The position numbers and the translations under genes were made by a program. A stretch of 64,000 nucleotides of DNA, taken from the NCBI GenBank assembly GCA_937927915.1, contig CALGKB010000007.1:1-64000 (forward strand). Direction: 5' to 3'. The notes under the pieces are model-generated. The model saw nothing but the letters and a program-made list of their open reading frames with translations, ran no database searches and had not been told where the DNA came from. The DNA comes from an uncultured Pseudanabaenaceae cyanobacterium. GTDB lineage: Bacteria > Cyanobacteriota > Cyanobacteriia > Pseudanabaenales > Pseudanabaenaceae. This document shows positions 35,293 through 46,467 of the stretch, piece after piece (position 1 is the stretch's first letter; each line of letters starts with the position of its first letter).

Positions 35293-37521
35293 TCAACCGA
35301 AGGCGGTAGCAGTAGAAGCAATCACAAAGGCAGCGTAGGTGAAGATATAACCCACCGAGAAGTGAGCCAACCCTACTAGACGAGCTTGCACGATCGATAG
35401 TGCTACGGGCTTATCCTTCCATTGCACCAGATTAGCCAAAGGCGTGCGTTGGTGTGCCCATACCAGCGTCTCGATCAGCTCTTGCCAGTAACCGCGCCAA
35501 GAGATGAGGAACATAAACCCAGTTGCCCACACCAGGTGACCAAACAGGAACATCCACGCCCACACGGAGATGTTGTTCATACCGTAGGGGTTGTAACCGT
35601 TGATCAACTGGGAAGAGTTCAACCACAGGTAGTCCCGCAACCAACCCATCAGGTAGGTGGAAGACTCGTTAAACTGGGCTACGTTGCCTTGCCATACCGC
35701 CAGGTGCTTCCAGTGGAAGTAGAAGGTCACCCAACCGATCGTGTTGAGCATCCAGAACATTGCCAGATAGAAAGCATCCCAAGCGGAGATGTCGCAAGTA
35801 CCACCCCGACCAGGACCATCACAGGGGAAGCTATAACCAAAGTCCTTCTTATCGGGCATCAACTTGGAACCGCGAGCATCCAGCGCACCCTTCACCAGAA
35901 TCAAAGTAGTGGTGTGCAGACCCAGAGCGATCGCGTGGTGTACCAAGAAGTCACCAGGACCGATGGTCAAGAACAGAGAGTTGTTACCTGCATTGATAGC
36001 TTGCAACCAGCCAGGCAGCCACACATTGCCGTGATTGGGCCAAGCAGTAGTAGCAATATCAGTGGGGTTAGACAGCAACACATCGAAACCATAGAGGGCT
36101 TTACCATGCGCTGCTTGAATCCACTGGGCAAACACAGGCTCGATGAGAATTTGCTTTTCAGGCGTACCGAAGGCAACCATCACATCATTGTGGACATACA
36201 AGCCCAGGGTATGGAAGCCCAAGAACAGGGATACCCAGGACAAGTGGGAGATAATTGCCTCCTTATGATCCAGTACCCGTGCCAACACATTATTCTTGTT
36301 GGTTTCGGGGTCATAGTCACGAATCAGGAAAATCGCACCGTGGGCAAAAGCACCGACCATTAAGAAGCCGGCAATGTATTGGTGGTGGGTGTAGAGAGCT
36401 GCCATCGTGGTGTAGTCCTTAGCCAAGAAGGCATAGGGAGGCAGAGAGTACATATGCTGCGCTACCAGAGAGGTAACTACACCCAAGCAAGCCAAGTGCC
36501 AGCCCAACTGGAAGTGCAGAGAATTGTTATAGGTATCGTAGATACCCTTGTGACCATCGCCAAGCAGACCACCAAAGGGAGTGCCTTCCGGAGGACGGTG
36601 AGCAGCGAGAATTTCCCGCATACTGTGACCAATCCCGAAGTTAGTGCGGTACATATGACCAGCAATGATAAACAGCACCGCGATCGCCAAGTGGTGGTGC
36701 GCAATGTCAGTCAGCCACAGGGACTCCGTTTGCGGATGGAAGCCACCCAGGAAAGTCAAGATAGCAGTACCAGCACCTTGGGCAGTACCAAAGACATGGT
36801 TAGCCGTATCAGGATTTTGGGCATAGACACCCCAGTTACCCGTAAAGAAGGGCAACAGACCAGCAGGGTGGGGCTTAACGCTCAAGAAATTATCCCAACC
36901 GACATGAACACCACGAGACTCCGGAATTGCTACGTGTACCAAGTGCCCAGTCCAAGCCAGGGAGCTAACCCCAAACAGACCAGCCAGGTGGTGATTCAGA
37001 CGGGACTCTGCATTCTTAAACCAAGCCAAGCTAGGACGGAAGCTAGGTTGCAAGTGTAGCCAGCCCGCAAACAGCATCACACCCGCCAACAACAGTAGGA
37101 AAATAGCTCCTTGATAAAGGTCAGCGTTTGTGTGCATCCCGATCGTGTACCACCACTGGTAAACCCCAGAGTAGGAAATATCTACGGGATAGCTAGCACC
37201 AGCTTGGGTATAAGCCTCCACAGCAGCCTTACCAAATTGGGGGTCCCAAATGGCATGGGCGATCGGTTGTACATTGAGGGGGTCTTTTACCCACTGCTCA
37301 AAGTTACCTTGCCAAGCTACGTGGAACAGGTTACCCGACACCCACAGGAAGATAATCGCCAAATGACCGAAGTGGGAAGCAAAAATCTTCTGATAGAGAC
37401 CCTCTTCCGTCACGCCGTCATGGCTTTCAAAATCATTGGCAGTTGCCAAGGCATACCAGATACGCCGCGTAGTGGGGTCTTGGGCGAGCGCCTGGCTAAA
37501 TTTCGGGAACTTCGTCGCCAT
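35293..37521 (-). CDS. psaB: Photosystem I P700 apoprotein A2
   Basis: A 742-residue thylakoid protein with 11 membrane helices. With PsaA it binds P700, A0, A1 and the F_X cluster. The F_X loop [20 protein letters not shown] provides two of the four cluster cysteines. The N-terminus [20 protein letters not shown] and the C-terminus [18 protein letters not shown] are canonical, and chlorophyll-ligating histidines are spread throughout. It follows psaA after 16 bases in the usual psaA-psaB operon. The terminator described above follows. Confidence 0.98.
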   Translation of the reverse strand: MATKFPKFSQALAQDPTTRRIWYALATANDFESHDGVTEEGLYQKIFASHFGHLAIIFLWVSGNLFHVAWQGNFEQWVKDPLNVQPIAHAIWDPQFGKAAVEAYTQAGASYPVDISYSGVYQWWYTIGMHTNADLYQGAIFLLLLAGVMLFAGWLHLQPSFRPSLAWFKNAESRLNHHLAGLFGVSSLAWTGHLVHVAIPESRGVHVGWDNFLSVKPHPAGLLPFFTGNWGVYAQNPDTANHVFGTAQGAGTAILTFLGGFHPQTESLWLTDIAHHHLAIAVLFIIAGHMYRTNFGIGHSMREILAAHRPPEGTPFGGLLGDGHKGIYDTYNNSLHFQLGWHLACLGVVTSLVAQHMYSLPPYAFLAKDYTTMAALYTHHQYIAGFLMVGAFAHGAIFLIRDYDPETNKNNVLARVLDHKEAIISHLSWVSLFLGFHTLGLYVHNDVMVAFGTPEKQILIEPVFAQWIQAAHGKALYGFDVLLSNPTDIATTAWPNHGNVWLPGWLQAINAGNNSLFLTIGPGDFLVHHAIALGLHTTTLILVKGALDARGSKLMPDKKDFGYSFPCDGPGRGGTCDISAWDAFYLAMFWMLNTIGWVTFYFHWKHLAVWQGNVAQFNESSTYLMGWLRDYLWLNSSQLINGYNPYGMNNISVWAWMFLFGHLVWATGFMFLISWRGYWQELIETLVWAHQRTPLANLVQWKDKPVALSIVQARLVGLAHFSVGYIFTYAAFVIASTATAFG

Positions 37522-37537
37522 TTCTCTTCTCCTTCAA

Positions 37538-39805
37538 TTATCCAAGTGCCCCAAAGCGTGCCAAGAAGAATGCCCAAGTCGTGGCAATTCCTCCCAACAG
37601 ATAGTGAGCTAAGCCCACAGCCCGCCCTTGCACGATACTCAAAGCACGGGGCTGAATTGCAGGCGCGAATCTGAGCTTGTTATGTGCCCACACGATCGAT
37701 TCAATCAACTCTTGCCAGTAGCCACGACCACTGAACAGGAACATCAAGCTAAACGCCCAGACAAAGTGAGCACCCAAGAAAATCAAACCATAGGCAGACA
37801 GAGCCGAACCATAGGATTGAATAACTTGGGAAGCCTGTGCCCACAGGAAGTCCCGCAACCAGCCATTGATCGTGATCGCACTTTGGGCAAAGTTACCAGC
37901 CGTAATGTGGTTGACTACCCCATCGCTAACCGTACCGAAAATGTCGGACTGCATCTTCCAGGAGAAGTGGAAAATGACGATGGAGATAGAGTTGTACATC
38001 CAGAACAGACCTAAGAACACATGGTCCCAAGCCGATACTTGGCAGGTACCACCGCGACCAGGTCCATCGCAGGGGAAGCGGAAGCCCAGATCAGCCTTGT
38101 CAGGAATGAGGCGAGAGTTACGGGCAAACAGCACACCCTTGAGGAGAATCAAAACTGTAACGTGGATTGTGAAGGCGTGGATGTGGTGCACCATAAAGTC
38201 TGCCGTACCCAGGGGCATAGGAGCCATTGCCACCTTACCGCCCACTGCCAGAACATCACCGCCAAACACAGGGCTAACAGAGTTGCTCACCCAAGGAGCA
38301 GAGTTAGCAATAAAGTTGGTGTGAATATTCTGAATCCACTGCGCAAAAATAGGCTGCAACTGGATAGCCGTATCCGAGAACATATCCTGGGGACGACCAA
38401 ATGCCCGCATCGTGTCGTTATGGACATACAGACCAAAGCTGTGGAAGCCCAGGAAAATACACACCCAGTTCAAGTGGGAAATAATCGCATCACGGTGCCG
38501 CAACATCCGATCGAGGACGTTGTCATAGGTCAACTCAGGGTCATAATCCCGCACCAGGTAGATAGCCGCGTGCGCCGCTGCCCCACAGATCAAGAAGCCC
38601 CCAATCCACATATGGTGAGTGAACAGGGAAATCTGGGTGGAGTAATCCACAGCGATGTAGGGATAAGCGGGCATAGCGTACATATGGTGGGCAACAATGA
38701 TGGACAGAGAACCCATCAGCGCCAAATTCACCGCCAATTGCGCGTGCCAGGAACTGGTGAGAATCTCATACAAGCCCTTGTGACCATTGCCACCAATGAG
38801 GAGGGGGTCCTTGTGTGCTTCTAGGATTTCCTTCATGCTGTGACCGATCCCCCAGTTAGTGCGGTACATATGCCCCGCAATGATAAACAGGGTAGCGATC
38901 GCCAGGTGGTGGTGAGCTTGGTCTGTCAGCCAAAGAGCACCCGTTTGGGGGTTCAAACCACCCTTGAAGGTCAAAAACTCACTGTAGGCAGACCAGTTAC
39001 CAGTGAAGAAGGGAATCGTCCCACTGAGGAAGCCCCAGTTCACCTTCGGGAACAACTCCGCCATCAGGGCAGGATTAAGGATAAATTCGTGGGGCAAGGG
39101 AATCTCACTGGCAGGAATACCCGCATCCAGGTAGGCATTGATGGGGATAGAAACGTGAATTTGGTGACCAGCCCATGCCAGGGAACCCAAGCCCAACAGC
39201 CCTGCCAAGTGGTGGTTCAGCATGGATTCTGCGTTCTTGAACCATTCCAGCTTCGGTGCCCGCACGTGGTAGTGGAACCAGCCCGCAAAGAACATTAAGG
39301 CTGCCATCACCAGACCACCGATCGCAGTGCAGAGCAGTTGGTACTCATTGGTGATCCCCGAAGCCCGCCACAGATGGAACAGACCAGAGGTAATCTGAAT
39401 ACCTTGGAAACCGCCGCCTACATCCCCGTTGAGGATGTCTTGCCCGACAATCTCCCACACTACCTGTGCACTAGGCTTGATGTTGATGGGGTCAGCCAAC
39501 CAAGCCACATAGTTAGAAAACTTCGCCCCGTGGAAGTACATCCCACTGAGCCACAGGAAAATCACGCCCAGATGCCCAAAATGAGCCGCAAAAATCTTAC
39601 GGGCGGTGTCTTCTTCCGAACTAAAACTATCAAAGTCGTGAGCATCGGCGTGGAGAGTCCAAATCCACTCGGTTGTCTTTGGACCCTTGGCTAGGGTGCG
39701 ATCGAAGTGACCAGGCTTTGCCCACTTCTCAAAGGAAGTAGGTACCGGGTTTTCGTCCACCACTACCCGCACCTTTGCTTCCGGCTTGTCAGAAGTAGCT
39801 GTCAT
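37538..39805 (-). CDS. psaA: Photosystem I P700 apoprotein A1
   Basis: A 755-residue core protein, partner of PsaB in the photosystem I heterodimer. The F_X loop [20 protein letters not shown] supplies the other two cluster cysteines. The start [20 protein letters not shown] and the length are normal. The ATG follows GAGAGGAG. The upstream 334 bases are shared with divergent chlH, so light control of photosystem I and chlorophyll synthesis may be linked here. Confidence 0.98.
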   Translation of the reverse strand: MTATSDKPEAKVRVVVDENPVPTSFEKWAKPGHFDRTLAKGPKTTEWIWTLHADAHDFDSFSSEEDTARKIFAAHFGHLGVIFLWLSGMYFHGAKFSNYVAWLADPINIKPSAQVVWEIVGQDILNGDVGGGFQGIQITSGLFHLWRASGITNEYQLLCTAIGGLVMAALMFFAGWFHYHVRAPKLEWFKNAESMLNHHLAGLLGLGSLAWAGHQIHVSIPINAYLDAGIPASEIPLPHEFILNPALMAELFPKVNWGFLSGTIPFFTGNWSAYSEFLTFKGGLNPQTGALWLTDQAHHHLAIATLFIIAGHMYRTNWGIGHSMKEILEAHKDPLLIGGNGHKGLYEILTSSWHAQLAVNLALMGSLSIIVAHHMYAMPAYPYIAVDYSTQISLFTHHMWIGGFLICGAAAHAAIYLVRDYDPELTYDNVLDRMLRHRDAIISHLNWVCIFLGFHSFGLYVHNDTMRAFGRPQDMFSDTAIQLQPIFAQWIQNIHTNFIANSAPWVSNSVSPVFGGDVLAVGGKVAMAPMPLGTADFMVHHIHAFTIHVTVLILLKGVLFARNSRLIPDKADLGFRFPCDGPGRGGTCQVSAWDHVFLGLFWMYNSISIVIFHFSWKMQSDIFGTVSDGVVNHITAGNFAQSAITINGWLRDFLWAQASQVIQSYGSALSAYGLIFLGAHFVWAFSLMFLFSGRGYWQELIESIVWAHNKLRFAPAIQPRALSIVQGRAVGLAHYLLGGIATTWAFFLARFGALG

Positions 39806-40139
39806 GAGTGCTCCTCTCTACTTTGTACAAGGGAAGAAGGTCTACCAAACCCCTATAGAACCGAATCTATGAATATATAAGGGCGATACCAAGAAGTCCG
39901 GTAAACCTCAGCGCTAATTATAGAGACCCGCACCCGCCTTTCTTAAAACCTCTTAACAAATTTTCAAAAACCGCCAAGGTATTGCTCGCAACAATTATAT
40001 AAACCCTAGCCTGGCTATTGACTAGGACTAATATTAACTTTTGTAAAGAAACATAGGAGAGCTGTAACATTTTTCCGTGTAGTTGCCCCACCGATCGTTT
40101 TATTTGGTAAAACAATGTAAGTACAAAAACAGGAGCGCT
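39806..40139. promoter_or_regulatory. Divergent control region of psaA and chlH
   Basis: No gene lies in these 334 bases. On the minus strand a TATAAT (39917-39922) is a good -10 candidate for psaA, about 110 bases before its ATG, with no clear -35, which is common in psaAB promoters. It implies a long untranslated leader. AT-rich direct repeats (CTTAAAACCTCTTAAC near 39942-39957) sit just upstream, where a regulator could bind. On the plus strand CAGGAGCGCT precedes the chlH ATG. I found no clear HLR1 element. Confidence 0.5.
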
Positions 40140-43100
40140 ATGTTTACTGCCCTAGAGAGTGCCAAGAAGAGACAGGTTTTACCTGCTAATGTCGACAATC
40201 GTCTATTGATGCGGGTTGTTTACGTGGTTTTGGAACCGCAGTACCAGAGTGTGTTGACGGCGGCAGCGCAGTCCATCAATAGGGAGAATCCCCACGTGGC
40301 GATCGAGTTAAGTGGGTACTTACTGGAGGAGTTGCGTAGCCCAGAGATGTACGAGGCATTCCAGCAGGATGTAGGCAGGGCAAATGTCTTTATTGGGTCC
40401 TTGATTTTTGTGGAAGACCTAGCCCGCAAGGTGATTGCGGCGGTGCAGCCCCAGCGCGATCGTTTGGATGTGTGTGTGATCTTCCCCTCTATGCCAGAGG
40501 TAATGCGCCTGAACAAGATGGGGACCTTTAGCATGGCAAATTTAGGGCAGTCTAAGAGTGCCATTGCCCAGTTTATGAAGAAGGTGAAGGGCAAATCCGG
40601 CAGTTCTTTTCAGGACAATATGCTCAAGGTGGTGCAGACACTCCCCAACATTTTGAAATACATGCCCATCGATCGGGCACAGGATGCCCGCAATTTCATG
40701 CTCAGTTTGCAGTATTGGCTGGGGGGGTCGCAACAAAATATTGAGAACTTCCTGTTGATGCTGGCGAAGAACTATTTACCCGCCGCTAAAGACATTCAGG
40801 TGCGGGACCCCATCACCTACCCGGACATGGGGATTTGGCATCCCATTGCCCCCAGGATGTTTGAGAGTTTGACGGAGTATTTGCAGTGGTTTAACTCCCG
40901 TAAAGATATTGACAGTGATATGAAAGACCCCCTAGCCCCCACGATCGGTTTGGTGCTAGCCCGTTCCCATTTGGTGACAGGGGATGATGCCCACTATGTG
41001 GCGATGGTCCAGGAATTGGAGGCGTTGGGAGCAAGAGTGATCCCTGTGTTTGCGGGGGGCTTAGATTTCTCCAAGCCGGTAGAGGCATACTTTATGCAGC
41101 AGGGCAGGGCAATAGTAGATACAATCCTGTCCTTGACGGGTTTTGCTTTGGTGGGGGGACCGGCACGCCAGGACCATCCCAAGGCGGTGGAGACATTGCA
41201 GAAATTAAATTGTCCCTACATGGTGGTGTTACCCCTGGTCTTTCAATCGACGGAGGAATGGGAGCAAAGCGAATTGGGGCTACATCCTGTGCAGGTGGCG
41301 CTGCAGGTGGCGATTCCCGAATTGGACGGGGCAGTTGATCCCATTGTCCTCTCTGGGCGCGATGGTTTGACGGGCAGGGCGATTGCCTTGAGCGATCGCA
41401 TGGAACTGATTGCCAAGCGGGCGTTGAAGTGGGCGAATTTGAAGCGGAAGCCGCGGTTGCAAAAGAAGATTGCCATTACAGTCTTTAGTTTTCCGCCGGA
41501 CAAGGGGAATGTGGGGACAGCAGCGTATTTGAATGTATTTGCTTCTATCCACAAGGTGATTCAGAGTTTGGCGGCCAATGGCTATGACGTGCAGGGCTTA
41601 CCTCCCACTGCCGACGAAATGATGGCGGAAATTCTCCACAATCCCAATGCTTTGGCGGGGAGTCCGGAGTTAAATATTGCCTACCGCATGACCGTGAAGG
41701 AATACGAGGAAAACACGCCCTACGTGGAGAGCATCACGGCACAGTGGGGACCGCCCCCCGGTCATCTCAACAGCGATGGGCAACATCTCCTCATCTACGG
41801 CAAGCACTATGGCAATATCTTTGTGGGGGTACAGCCCACCTTTGGTTATGAGGGGGACCCCATGCGCTTGTTATTCAGCAAATCTGCCTCTCCCCACCAC
41901 GGTTTTGCCGCCTACTACACCTATCTCAACAGTATCTGGGGGGCAGACGCGGTAGTGCATTTTGGTACCCACGGCTCCCTTGAGTTCATGCCTGGCAAAC
42001 AGACGGGGCTGTCCGGTGCTTGTTATCCCGACAATCTCATCGGTCAGTTGCCCAACATCTACTACTATGCAGTGAACAATCCCTCGGAGGGCACGATCGC
42101 TAAGCGGCGGGGCTATGCCACAACTATTAGCTATATCACTCCAGCGCCAGAGAATGCGGGCTTGCATCGGGGCTTGCAGGAATTGAGTGAGCTGGTGGCT
42201 TCCTACAAAGAATTGCGGCAGGGGGCGCGGGGAGTAGCGATCGTCAATAGCATCATAGACAAGGTGAAATTGGTCAATCTCGACCAGGACGTACCTTTAC
42301 CCGATCGGGACGCTAAGGACATGAGCCTGGAGGAACGAGATACCTTTGTGGGGTTGGTCTACAACAAGCTGATGGAAATTGAGTCGCGGGTTTTGCCCTG
42401 TGGTCTGCACGTGATTGGGGAACCGCCCAAACTAGAGGAAGCCGCCGATGTGATCACCAGCATTGTCAGTTTCGATCGGTGGGAAGATAACCTCAAGTCC
42501 CTACCCCGTCTTTTGGCAGAAAGTATAGGCAGGGATATTGACGAGATTTACAAAAACAGCGATCGGGGTGTTTTTGCCGATGTGGAACTCCTGGCACAGA
42601 TCAAACGGGCAAGCCACAAAGCGATCGAGGCTCTGATTCAAACCCAACTGGATGCCGACGGCAGAGTGTCCAAGGTGGCGGTGTTGAACTTCCTGCGCTT
42701 GGGCAAGAACGAACCCTGGTGGGAAGCACTACGAGAGGCGGGGTTTGCCAAAGTCGATCGGGAGCAGTTGAAGGCAGTTATGGAATTTGCCGAATTCTGT
42801 CTCCAACAGTTGGTAGCCGATAACGAGCTAGGTAGTCTGATTCGCGCCTTGGAAGGGGAGTTTATTCCCCCTAGTCCCGGTGGTGACCCCATTCGCAATC
42901 CCTTGGTATTGCCCACAGGCAAGAATATGCACGCCCTCGACCCCCAATCCATCCCCACCAGTGCAGCAGTGCAGTCAGCCCAGGTGATTGTAGAAAAGCT
43001 CCTGCAGAAACAAAGACAGGAAAATGACGGCAACTATCCCGAAACCATATCCGTTGTTCTGTGGGGGACAGATAACATCAAGACCTACGGTGAATCCCTG

Positions 43101-44099
43101 GCACAAGTCCTCTGTCTGCTGGGGGTGCGCCCCCTCCCTGATTCCCTGGGCAGAGTCAATCGTGTGGAGTTGATTCCCCTAGAAGAACTGGGCAGACCGC
43201 GCATTGATGTCGTTGTCAACTGTTCCGGTGTCTTTCGCGACTTGTTTGTCAACCAGATGGACTTACTCGATCGAGCAGTCAAACTTTGCGCGGAAGCGGA
43301 TGAACCCCTGGAGATGAACTTTGTGCGTAAACACGCCCTGGCGCAGGCACAGGAGTTAAATATTTCGTTACGCCAAGCAGCGACGCGGGTATTCAGCAAC
43401 AGTGCGGGGTCCTACAGCGCCAACGTCAACCTAGCCGTGGAAAACAGCACCTGGGAGTCGGAATCTGACCTGCAGGAGATGTATCTATCCCGCAAATCCT
43501 TTGCCTTTGGGTCTGAGATCAACAATCAACAGCAGCGGCAACTCTACGAAAGCGCCCTCAAAACTGTAGAAGTGACGTTCCAAAATCTGGACTCCTCGGA
43601 AATTAGCTTGACCGATGTCAGTCACTATTTTGACTCCGACCCCACCAAGGTAGTCGAAAAACTGCGGGGAGATGGCAAACGCCCGCAAGCCTTCATTGCT
43701 GACACCACCACAGCTAACCCGCAAGTGCGTACCCTCAGTGAAACGGTGCGACTAGATGCACGGACAAAGCTCCTCAATCCCAAGTGGTATGAAGGAATGC
43801 TCAACAGTGGCTATGAAGGAGTGCGGGAAATTTCCAAGCGTCTGGTGAACACGATGGGTTGGTCAGCCACCGCTGGGGCGGTAGATAATTGGGTGTATGA
43901 AGATGTCAATGATGTATACATCAAAGACGACCAAATGCGCCAACGCTTGATGAATCTCAATCCCCATTCCTTCCGGAAGATGGTGGGCACCCTCCTAGAG
44001 GTCCATGGGCGCGGCTACTGGCAGACCAGTGAGGCTAACATCCAACAACTGCGGGAACTCTACCAAGAACTAGAAGACCGCATTGAGGGTGTGGAATAG
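40140..44099 (+). CDS. chlH: Magnesium chelatase subunit H
   Basis: The 1319-residue porphyrin-binding subunit that inserts Mg2+ into protoporphyrin IX with ChlI and ChlD, the first committed step to chlorophyll. [20 protein letters not shown] and [19 protein letters not shown] at the N-terminus match cyanobacterial Chl[21 protein letters not shown] is the conserved active-site motif shared with CobN. The frame is open from 40083, but the ATG at 40140 has an AGGAG site and the known N-terminus. The gene is divergent from psaA. The substrate comes from HemJ, encoded earlier in the window. Confidence 0.97.
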   Translation: MFTALESAKKRQVLPANVDNRLLMRVVYVVLEPQYQSVLTAAAQSINRENPHVAIELSGYLLEELRSPEMYEAFQQDVGRANVFIGSLIFVEDLARKVIAAVQPQRDRLDVCVIFPSMPEVMRLNKMGTFSMANLGQSKSAIAQFMKKVKGKSGSSFQDNMLKVVQTLPNILKYMPIDRAQDARNFMLSLQYWLGGSQQNIENFLLMLAKNYLPAAKDIQVRDPITYPDMGIWHPIAPRMFESLTEYLQWFNSRKDIDSDMKDPLAPTIGLVLARSHLVTGDDAHYVAMVQELEALGARVIPVFAGGLDFSKPVEAYFMQQGRAIVDTILSLTGFALVGGPARQDHPKAVETLQKLNCPYMVVLPLVFQSTEEWEQSELGLHPVQVALQVAIPELDGAVDPIVLSGRDGLTGRAIALSDRMELIAKRALKWANLKRKPRLQKKIAITVFSFPPDKGNVGTAAYLNVFASIHKVIQSLAANGYDVQGLPPTADEMMAEILHNPNALAGSPELNIAYRMTVKEYEENTPYVESITAQWGPPPGHLNSDGQHLLIYGKHYGNIFVGVQPTFGYEGDPMRLLFSKSASPHHGFAAYYTYLNSIWGADAVVHFGTHGSLEFMPGKQTGLSGACYPDNLIGQLPNIYYYAVNNPSEGTIAKRRGYATTISYITPAPENAGLHRGLQELSELVASYKELRQGARGVAIVNSIIDKVKLVNLDQDVPLPDRDAKDMSLEERDTFVGLVYNKLMEIESRVLPCGLHVIGEPPKLEEAADVITSIVSFDRWEDNLKSLPRLLAESIGRDIDEIYKNSDRGVFADVELLAQIKRASHKAIEALIQTQLDADGRVSKVAVLNFLRLGKNEPWWEALREAGFAKVDREQLKAVMEFAEFCLQQLVADNELGSLIRALEGEFIPPSPGGDPIRNPLVLPTGKNMHALDPQSIPTSAAVQSAQVIVEKLLQKQRQENDGNYPETISVVLWGTDNIKTYGESLAQVLCLLGVRPLPDSLGRVNRVELIPLEELGRPRIDVVVNCSGVFRDLFVNQMDLLDRAVKLCAEADEPLEMNFVRKHALAQAQELNISLRQAATRVFSNSAGSYSANVNLAVENSTWESESDLQEMYLSRKSFAFGSEINNQQQRQLYESALKTVEVTFQNLDSSEISLTDVSHYFDSDPTKVVEKLRGDGKRPQAFIADTTTANPQVRTLSETVRLDARTKLLNPKWYEGMLNSGYEGVREISKRLVNTMGWSATAGAVDNWVYEDVNDVYIKDDQMRQRLMNLNPHSFRKMVGTLLEVHGRGYWQTSEANIQQLRELYQELEDRIEGVE

Positions 44100-44106
44100 A
44101 CAGCGG

Positions 44107-44131
44107 GGGGAGTATCAGCTCCCCTCAATTT
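44107..44131 (+). terminator. Stem-loop between chlH and convergent methyltransferase
   Basis: GGGGAG (44107-44112) pairs with CTCCCC (44119-44124) around TATCAG, just after the chlH stop. The following sequence (TCAATTTG) has only a weak T tract, so termination is possible but not certain. Confidence 0.45.
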
Positions 44132-44766
44132 GTGAGGGTATTGGTCATTTTGAGGTTATAACCTGAATCCCAGCCCCTGAGGACCCTCCGATCGGAATGG
44201 CGCTTAAACAGTTTGATTTTGCCCAAGTCCAAGACTAATTCAAAATCTGGTTCATGGAGGAGAAATAGACTTAGCTCTCGACAGCTATAAATTTGCGTGT
44301 CATCCACCATAATTATTCCCCCTGCCTTAAGCCCATAGTTCAGGTAGAAGAAATCAATAAAAACATTGGGGTAGTTGTGATCACCGTCGATCAAAGCTAC
44401 ATCAAAAATGGGAGCTATTCTATATCCCTCTACTAGGCGGGGTAACGCCCACTCCGAGTAATCGGCAATGAATACCACTTTATCAACATCCAGGTTATAG
44501 ATGCGCATTTGTTGTCTAATCCTTTCAAAGAGAGCGGGATTGGGGTCAATGGAGATGATCCTAGCAGGGGCAAGAAAGGAGAATAAAAGGGTGCTATTAC
44601 CTGCTCCAGTTTCGATAAATGAAAGACTTTCCCCCTGGGACATGAGGTAGGAGTAGATAGCTTGTAATTGCTGCGCGTTAAAACCCCCAGTGTTCCAAGT
44701 TTTACCTTCATCCCAGGTATGTAACTGCGGCAGATTAGCCAGATATTGATTGAGTAGTGGATGCAT
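44125..44766 (-). CDS. Class I SAM-dependent methyltransferase
   Basis: A 213-residue protein of the Methyltransf_24 type. The SAM-binding motif I is SFIETGAGNSTLLFSFL, the acidic end of strand 2 is IISIDPNP, and DVALIDGDHNYPNVFIDFFY with GGIIMVDDTQIY are the later conserved segments. Enzymes like this often modify glycans or small metabolites; the substrate is unknown. It converges on chlH and lies 60 bases from the 3' end of cheR on the same strand. Confidence 0.85.
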   Translation of the reverse strand: MHPLLNQYLANLPQLHTWDEGKTWNTGGFNAQQLQAIYSYLMSQGESLSFIETGAGNSTLLFSFLAPARIISIDPNPALFERIRQQMRIYNLDVDKVVFIADYSEWALPRLVEGYRIAPIFDVALIDGDHNYPNVFIDFFYLNYGLKAGGIIMVDDTQIYSCRELSLFLLHEPDFELVLDLGKIKLFKRHSDRRVLRGWDSGYNLKMTNTLTN

Positions 44767-44826
44767 AATTATTACTGCCCCTGCAATTTGGTCCTATGCC
44801 CATTATCTTACTATGTTTCCCAGTTT

Positions 44827-45990
44827 CTATTTTTGTTCTTTTGTTAACCGCTCGATTCTTCTTGCTAACACCTTTGCTCCCTCGCTATCCCCCAATTGCT
44901 GTTTGAGAAGCATGAGATGTACTAGGGCGGCATAATGATTGGGATTAATGTACAGAGCTTTTTGATAGGATTCCATCGCCTGTTGGATATTGTTTTGCGC
45001 CTGATAGATTTCGCCTAGGAGAGTATGGGCATGGGCATCGAGGGGTTGGTCTTGCAGATAGGTCTGACAGAGGTGGAGGGCGGTGGCAAAGTTATTGTTA
45101 TCTGCTTGGCGCTGCGCTTCTGCCAGTAGATCGGGAGCAACGACAGGGGGCGGGGGTGGGGGAGAAGGAATCGATGGGGGTAAAACAGGGGGCGGGGAGA
45201 GCGGGGGTTGGGACTTACGAAAGACAAAGGCTTTAACACTACCTGCCAAAACAAAGTTACTCTCTGCTAGACAGCCGGCTTCTGAGTGACCGACAAATAA
45301 CAGACCATTATTGGTCATCGCTCTGTGCAGATTTTGTAGGGCTTTTGCCCGACTATCCCGATCGAGGTAGATCAACAAGTTACGACAGAAAACAATGTCA
45401 TAGTAATTAACTTTTTGGAATTGCAAGATATTACCGTATTGAAAGTTAACCTGCCTTTTGATGGTATCCAGGAGTTGGTAAGTGTCATTGACAAAAGTAA
45501 AATAACGATCGATAATCTGGGGGTCAGTGCCACGGAAAGAGTTTTTTGTATAGATGCCTGCCTTTGCCTTTTCCAACGCTCGGTAACTGACATCCACAGC
45601 ATCGATGGTGAACTGATAGGGCAGCAATCCTGCTTCCAACAGAGCAATAGCAAGAGAATAGGGTTCTTCCCCCGTCGCACAGGGCAAGCTCAGCACCCGC
45701 CAAGGCAAGCGTTGTCGTTGGAGATGCTCCCTTTGCACAAAACTTTGCAGAAATAAAAATGGCTCCCGATCGCGGTAAAACCAAGTTTCCGGTACCACCA
45801 CTGCCTCAATCAGAGCTTGTAGTTCTGCAGGGGAGCGCTGTAACAGGTTGTAATAGTCCCTTGCATCTGTAACATTGACGGCAGTCATGCGTTGTTTAAT
45901 TGCCGCCACAATGGGAGCAGTCCCGATCGTGCTGCTATCTAAACCAATCTTCTCCCGCAACAGTTCAAGAATAGGAGTTGTCAACCTCAT
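44827..45990 (-). CDS. cheR: CheR chemoreceptor methyltransferase with TPR tail (WspC-like)
   Basis: A 387-residue protein. The N-terminal CheR domains (about 1-250) carry the SAM site LSLPCATGEEPYSLAIALLE, preceded by VVVPETWFYRDREPF; the latter is close to WspC-type CheR. A proline-rich linker (PPLSPPPVLPPSIPSPPPPP) joins tetratricopeptide repeats (AHTLLGEIYQAQNNIQQAME, ALYINPNHYAALVHL). The methyltransferase adds methyl groups to receptor glutamates to set adaptation. It overlaps the cheW gene just upstream by 26 bases, and this pair is divergent from the rest of the chemosensory cluster. Confidence 0.94.
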   Translation of the reverse strand: MRLTTPILELLREKIGLDSSTIGTAPIVAAIKQRMTAVNVTDARDYYNLLQRSPAELQALIEAVVVPETWFYRDREPFLFLQSFVQREHLQRQRLPWRVLSLPCATGEEPYSLAIALLEAGLLPYQFTIDAVDVSYRALEKAKAGIYTKNSFRGTDPQIIDRYFTFVNDTYQLLDTIKRQVNFQYGNILQFQKVNYYDIVFCRNLLIYLDRDSRAKALQNLHRAMTNNGLLFVGHSEAGCLAESNFVLAGSVKAFVFRKSQPPLSPPPVLPPSIPSPPPPPPVVAPDLLAEAQRQADNNNFATALHLCQTYLQDQPLDAHAHTLLGEIYQAQNNIQQAMESYQKALYINPNHYAALVHLMLLKQQLGDSEGAKVLARRIERLTKEQK

Positions 45991-46432
45991 CCCCCATTAA
46001 CAGCAACTGCGGCTTGACCTTGGAGGCTAACCGATCGAGGCGGACCTGTTGAATCACCCCCTGTTCATCCATGACCAACTGCCCGTTAGTGAAAGCCATC
46101 TCCCCCATTGCCACTGTTTCCGTCACCTTTTCCGCCATTAACCCCCAAATTTGCCGCTTTTGCTCTAGGGCATGCTCTACCAAGATAATTCTAGTACTGA
46201 GGCGCGGCGCGGCTGCTTTGCCCTGCAACAACTGGCATAAATCTACAACCGGCACCAATTTGTCAAAATAGCGCATCAAACCAGCAATATAGGGAGGAGC
46301 CTGCCGTTGGGGAATCAAACGCACTAGGGGTACGATCGTTAAAATATAGCGACATTCTAAAGCGTAGCGCTCTTCCCCGCACTGGAACAATAACATCAAC
46401 ATAGCAGGACAGCTGTGAAGCATTAAGATCAT
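45965..46432 (-). CDS. cheW: CheW adaptor (WspB-like)
   Basis: A scaffold protein that ties receptors to CheA. The CheW core begins LLFQCGEERYALECRYILTI and contains PYIAGLMRYFDKLVPVVDLC. The longest frame is 155 residues from 46432; since family members start right before LLFQ, the ATG at 46402 (145 residues) is also plausible, and neither has a good ribosome-binding site. Only 35 bases separate this start from divergent cheB, so the whole cluster may share one control region. It overlaps cheR. Confidence 0.9.
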   Translation of the reverse strand: MILMLHSCPAMLMLLFQCGEERYALECRYILTIVPLVRLIPQRQAPPYIAGLMRYFDKLVPVVDLCQLLQGKAAAPRLSTRIILVEHALEQKRQIWGLMAEKVTETVAMGEMAFTNGQLVMDEQGVIQQVRLDRLASKVKPQLLLMGDEVDNSYS

Positions 46433-46467
46433 TCTAGGACTGCCAGGGAAAAATCAATTGGAGGATT

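Noticed and set aside
35422-36363. Long plus-strand open frame (313 residues) opposite psaB
   Set aside because: psaB is certain on the other strand, and the frame is low-complexity in Gln, Val and His with no family features. Similar antisense frames at 36379-37059, 38021-38824 and 38840-39298 are shadows caused by the high-GC third positions of psaA and psaB.
39806-40139. HLR1-type high-light element
   Set aside because: TTACA-like pentamers occur but not with the required direct-repeat spacing.
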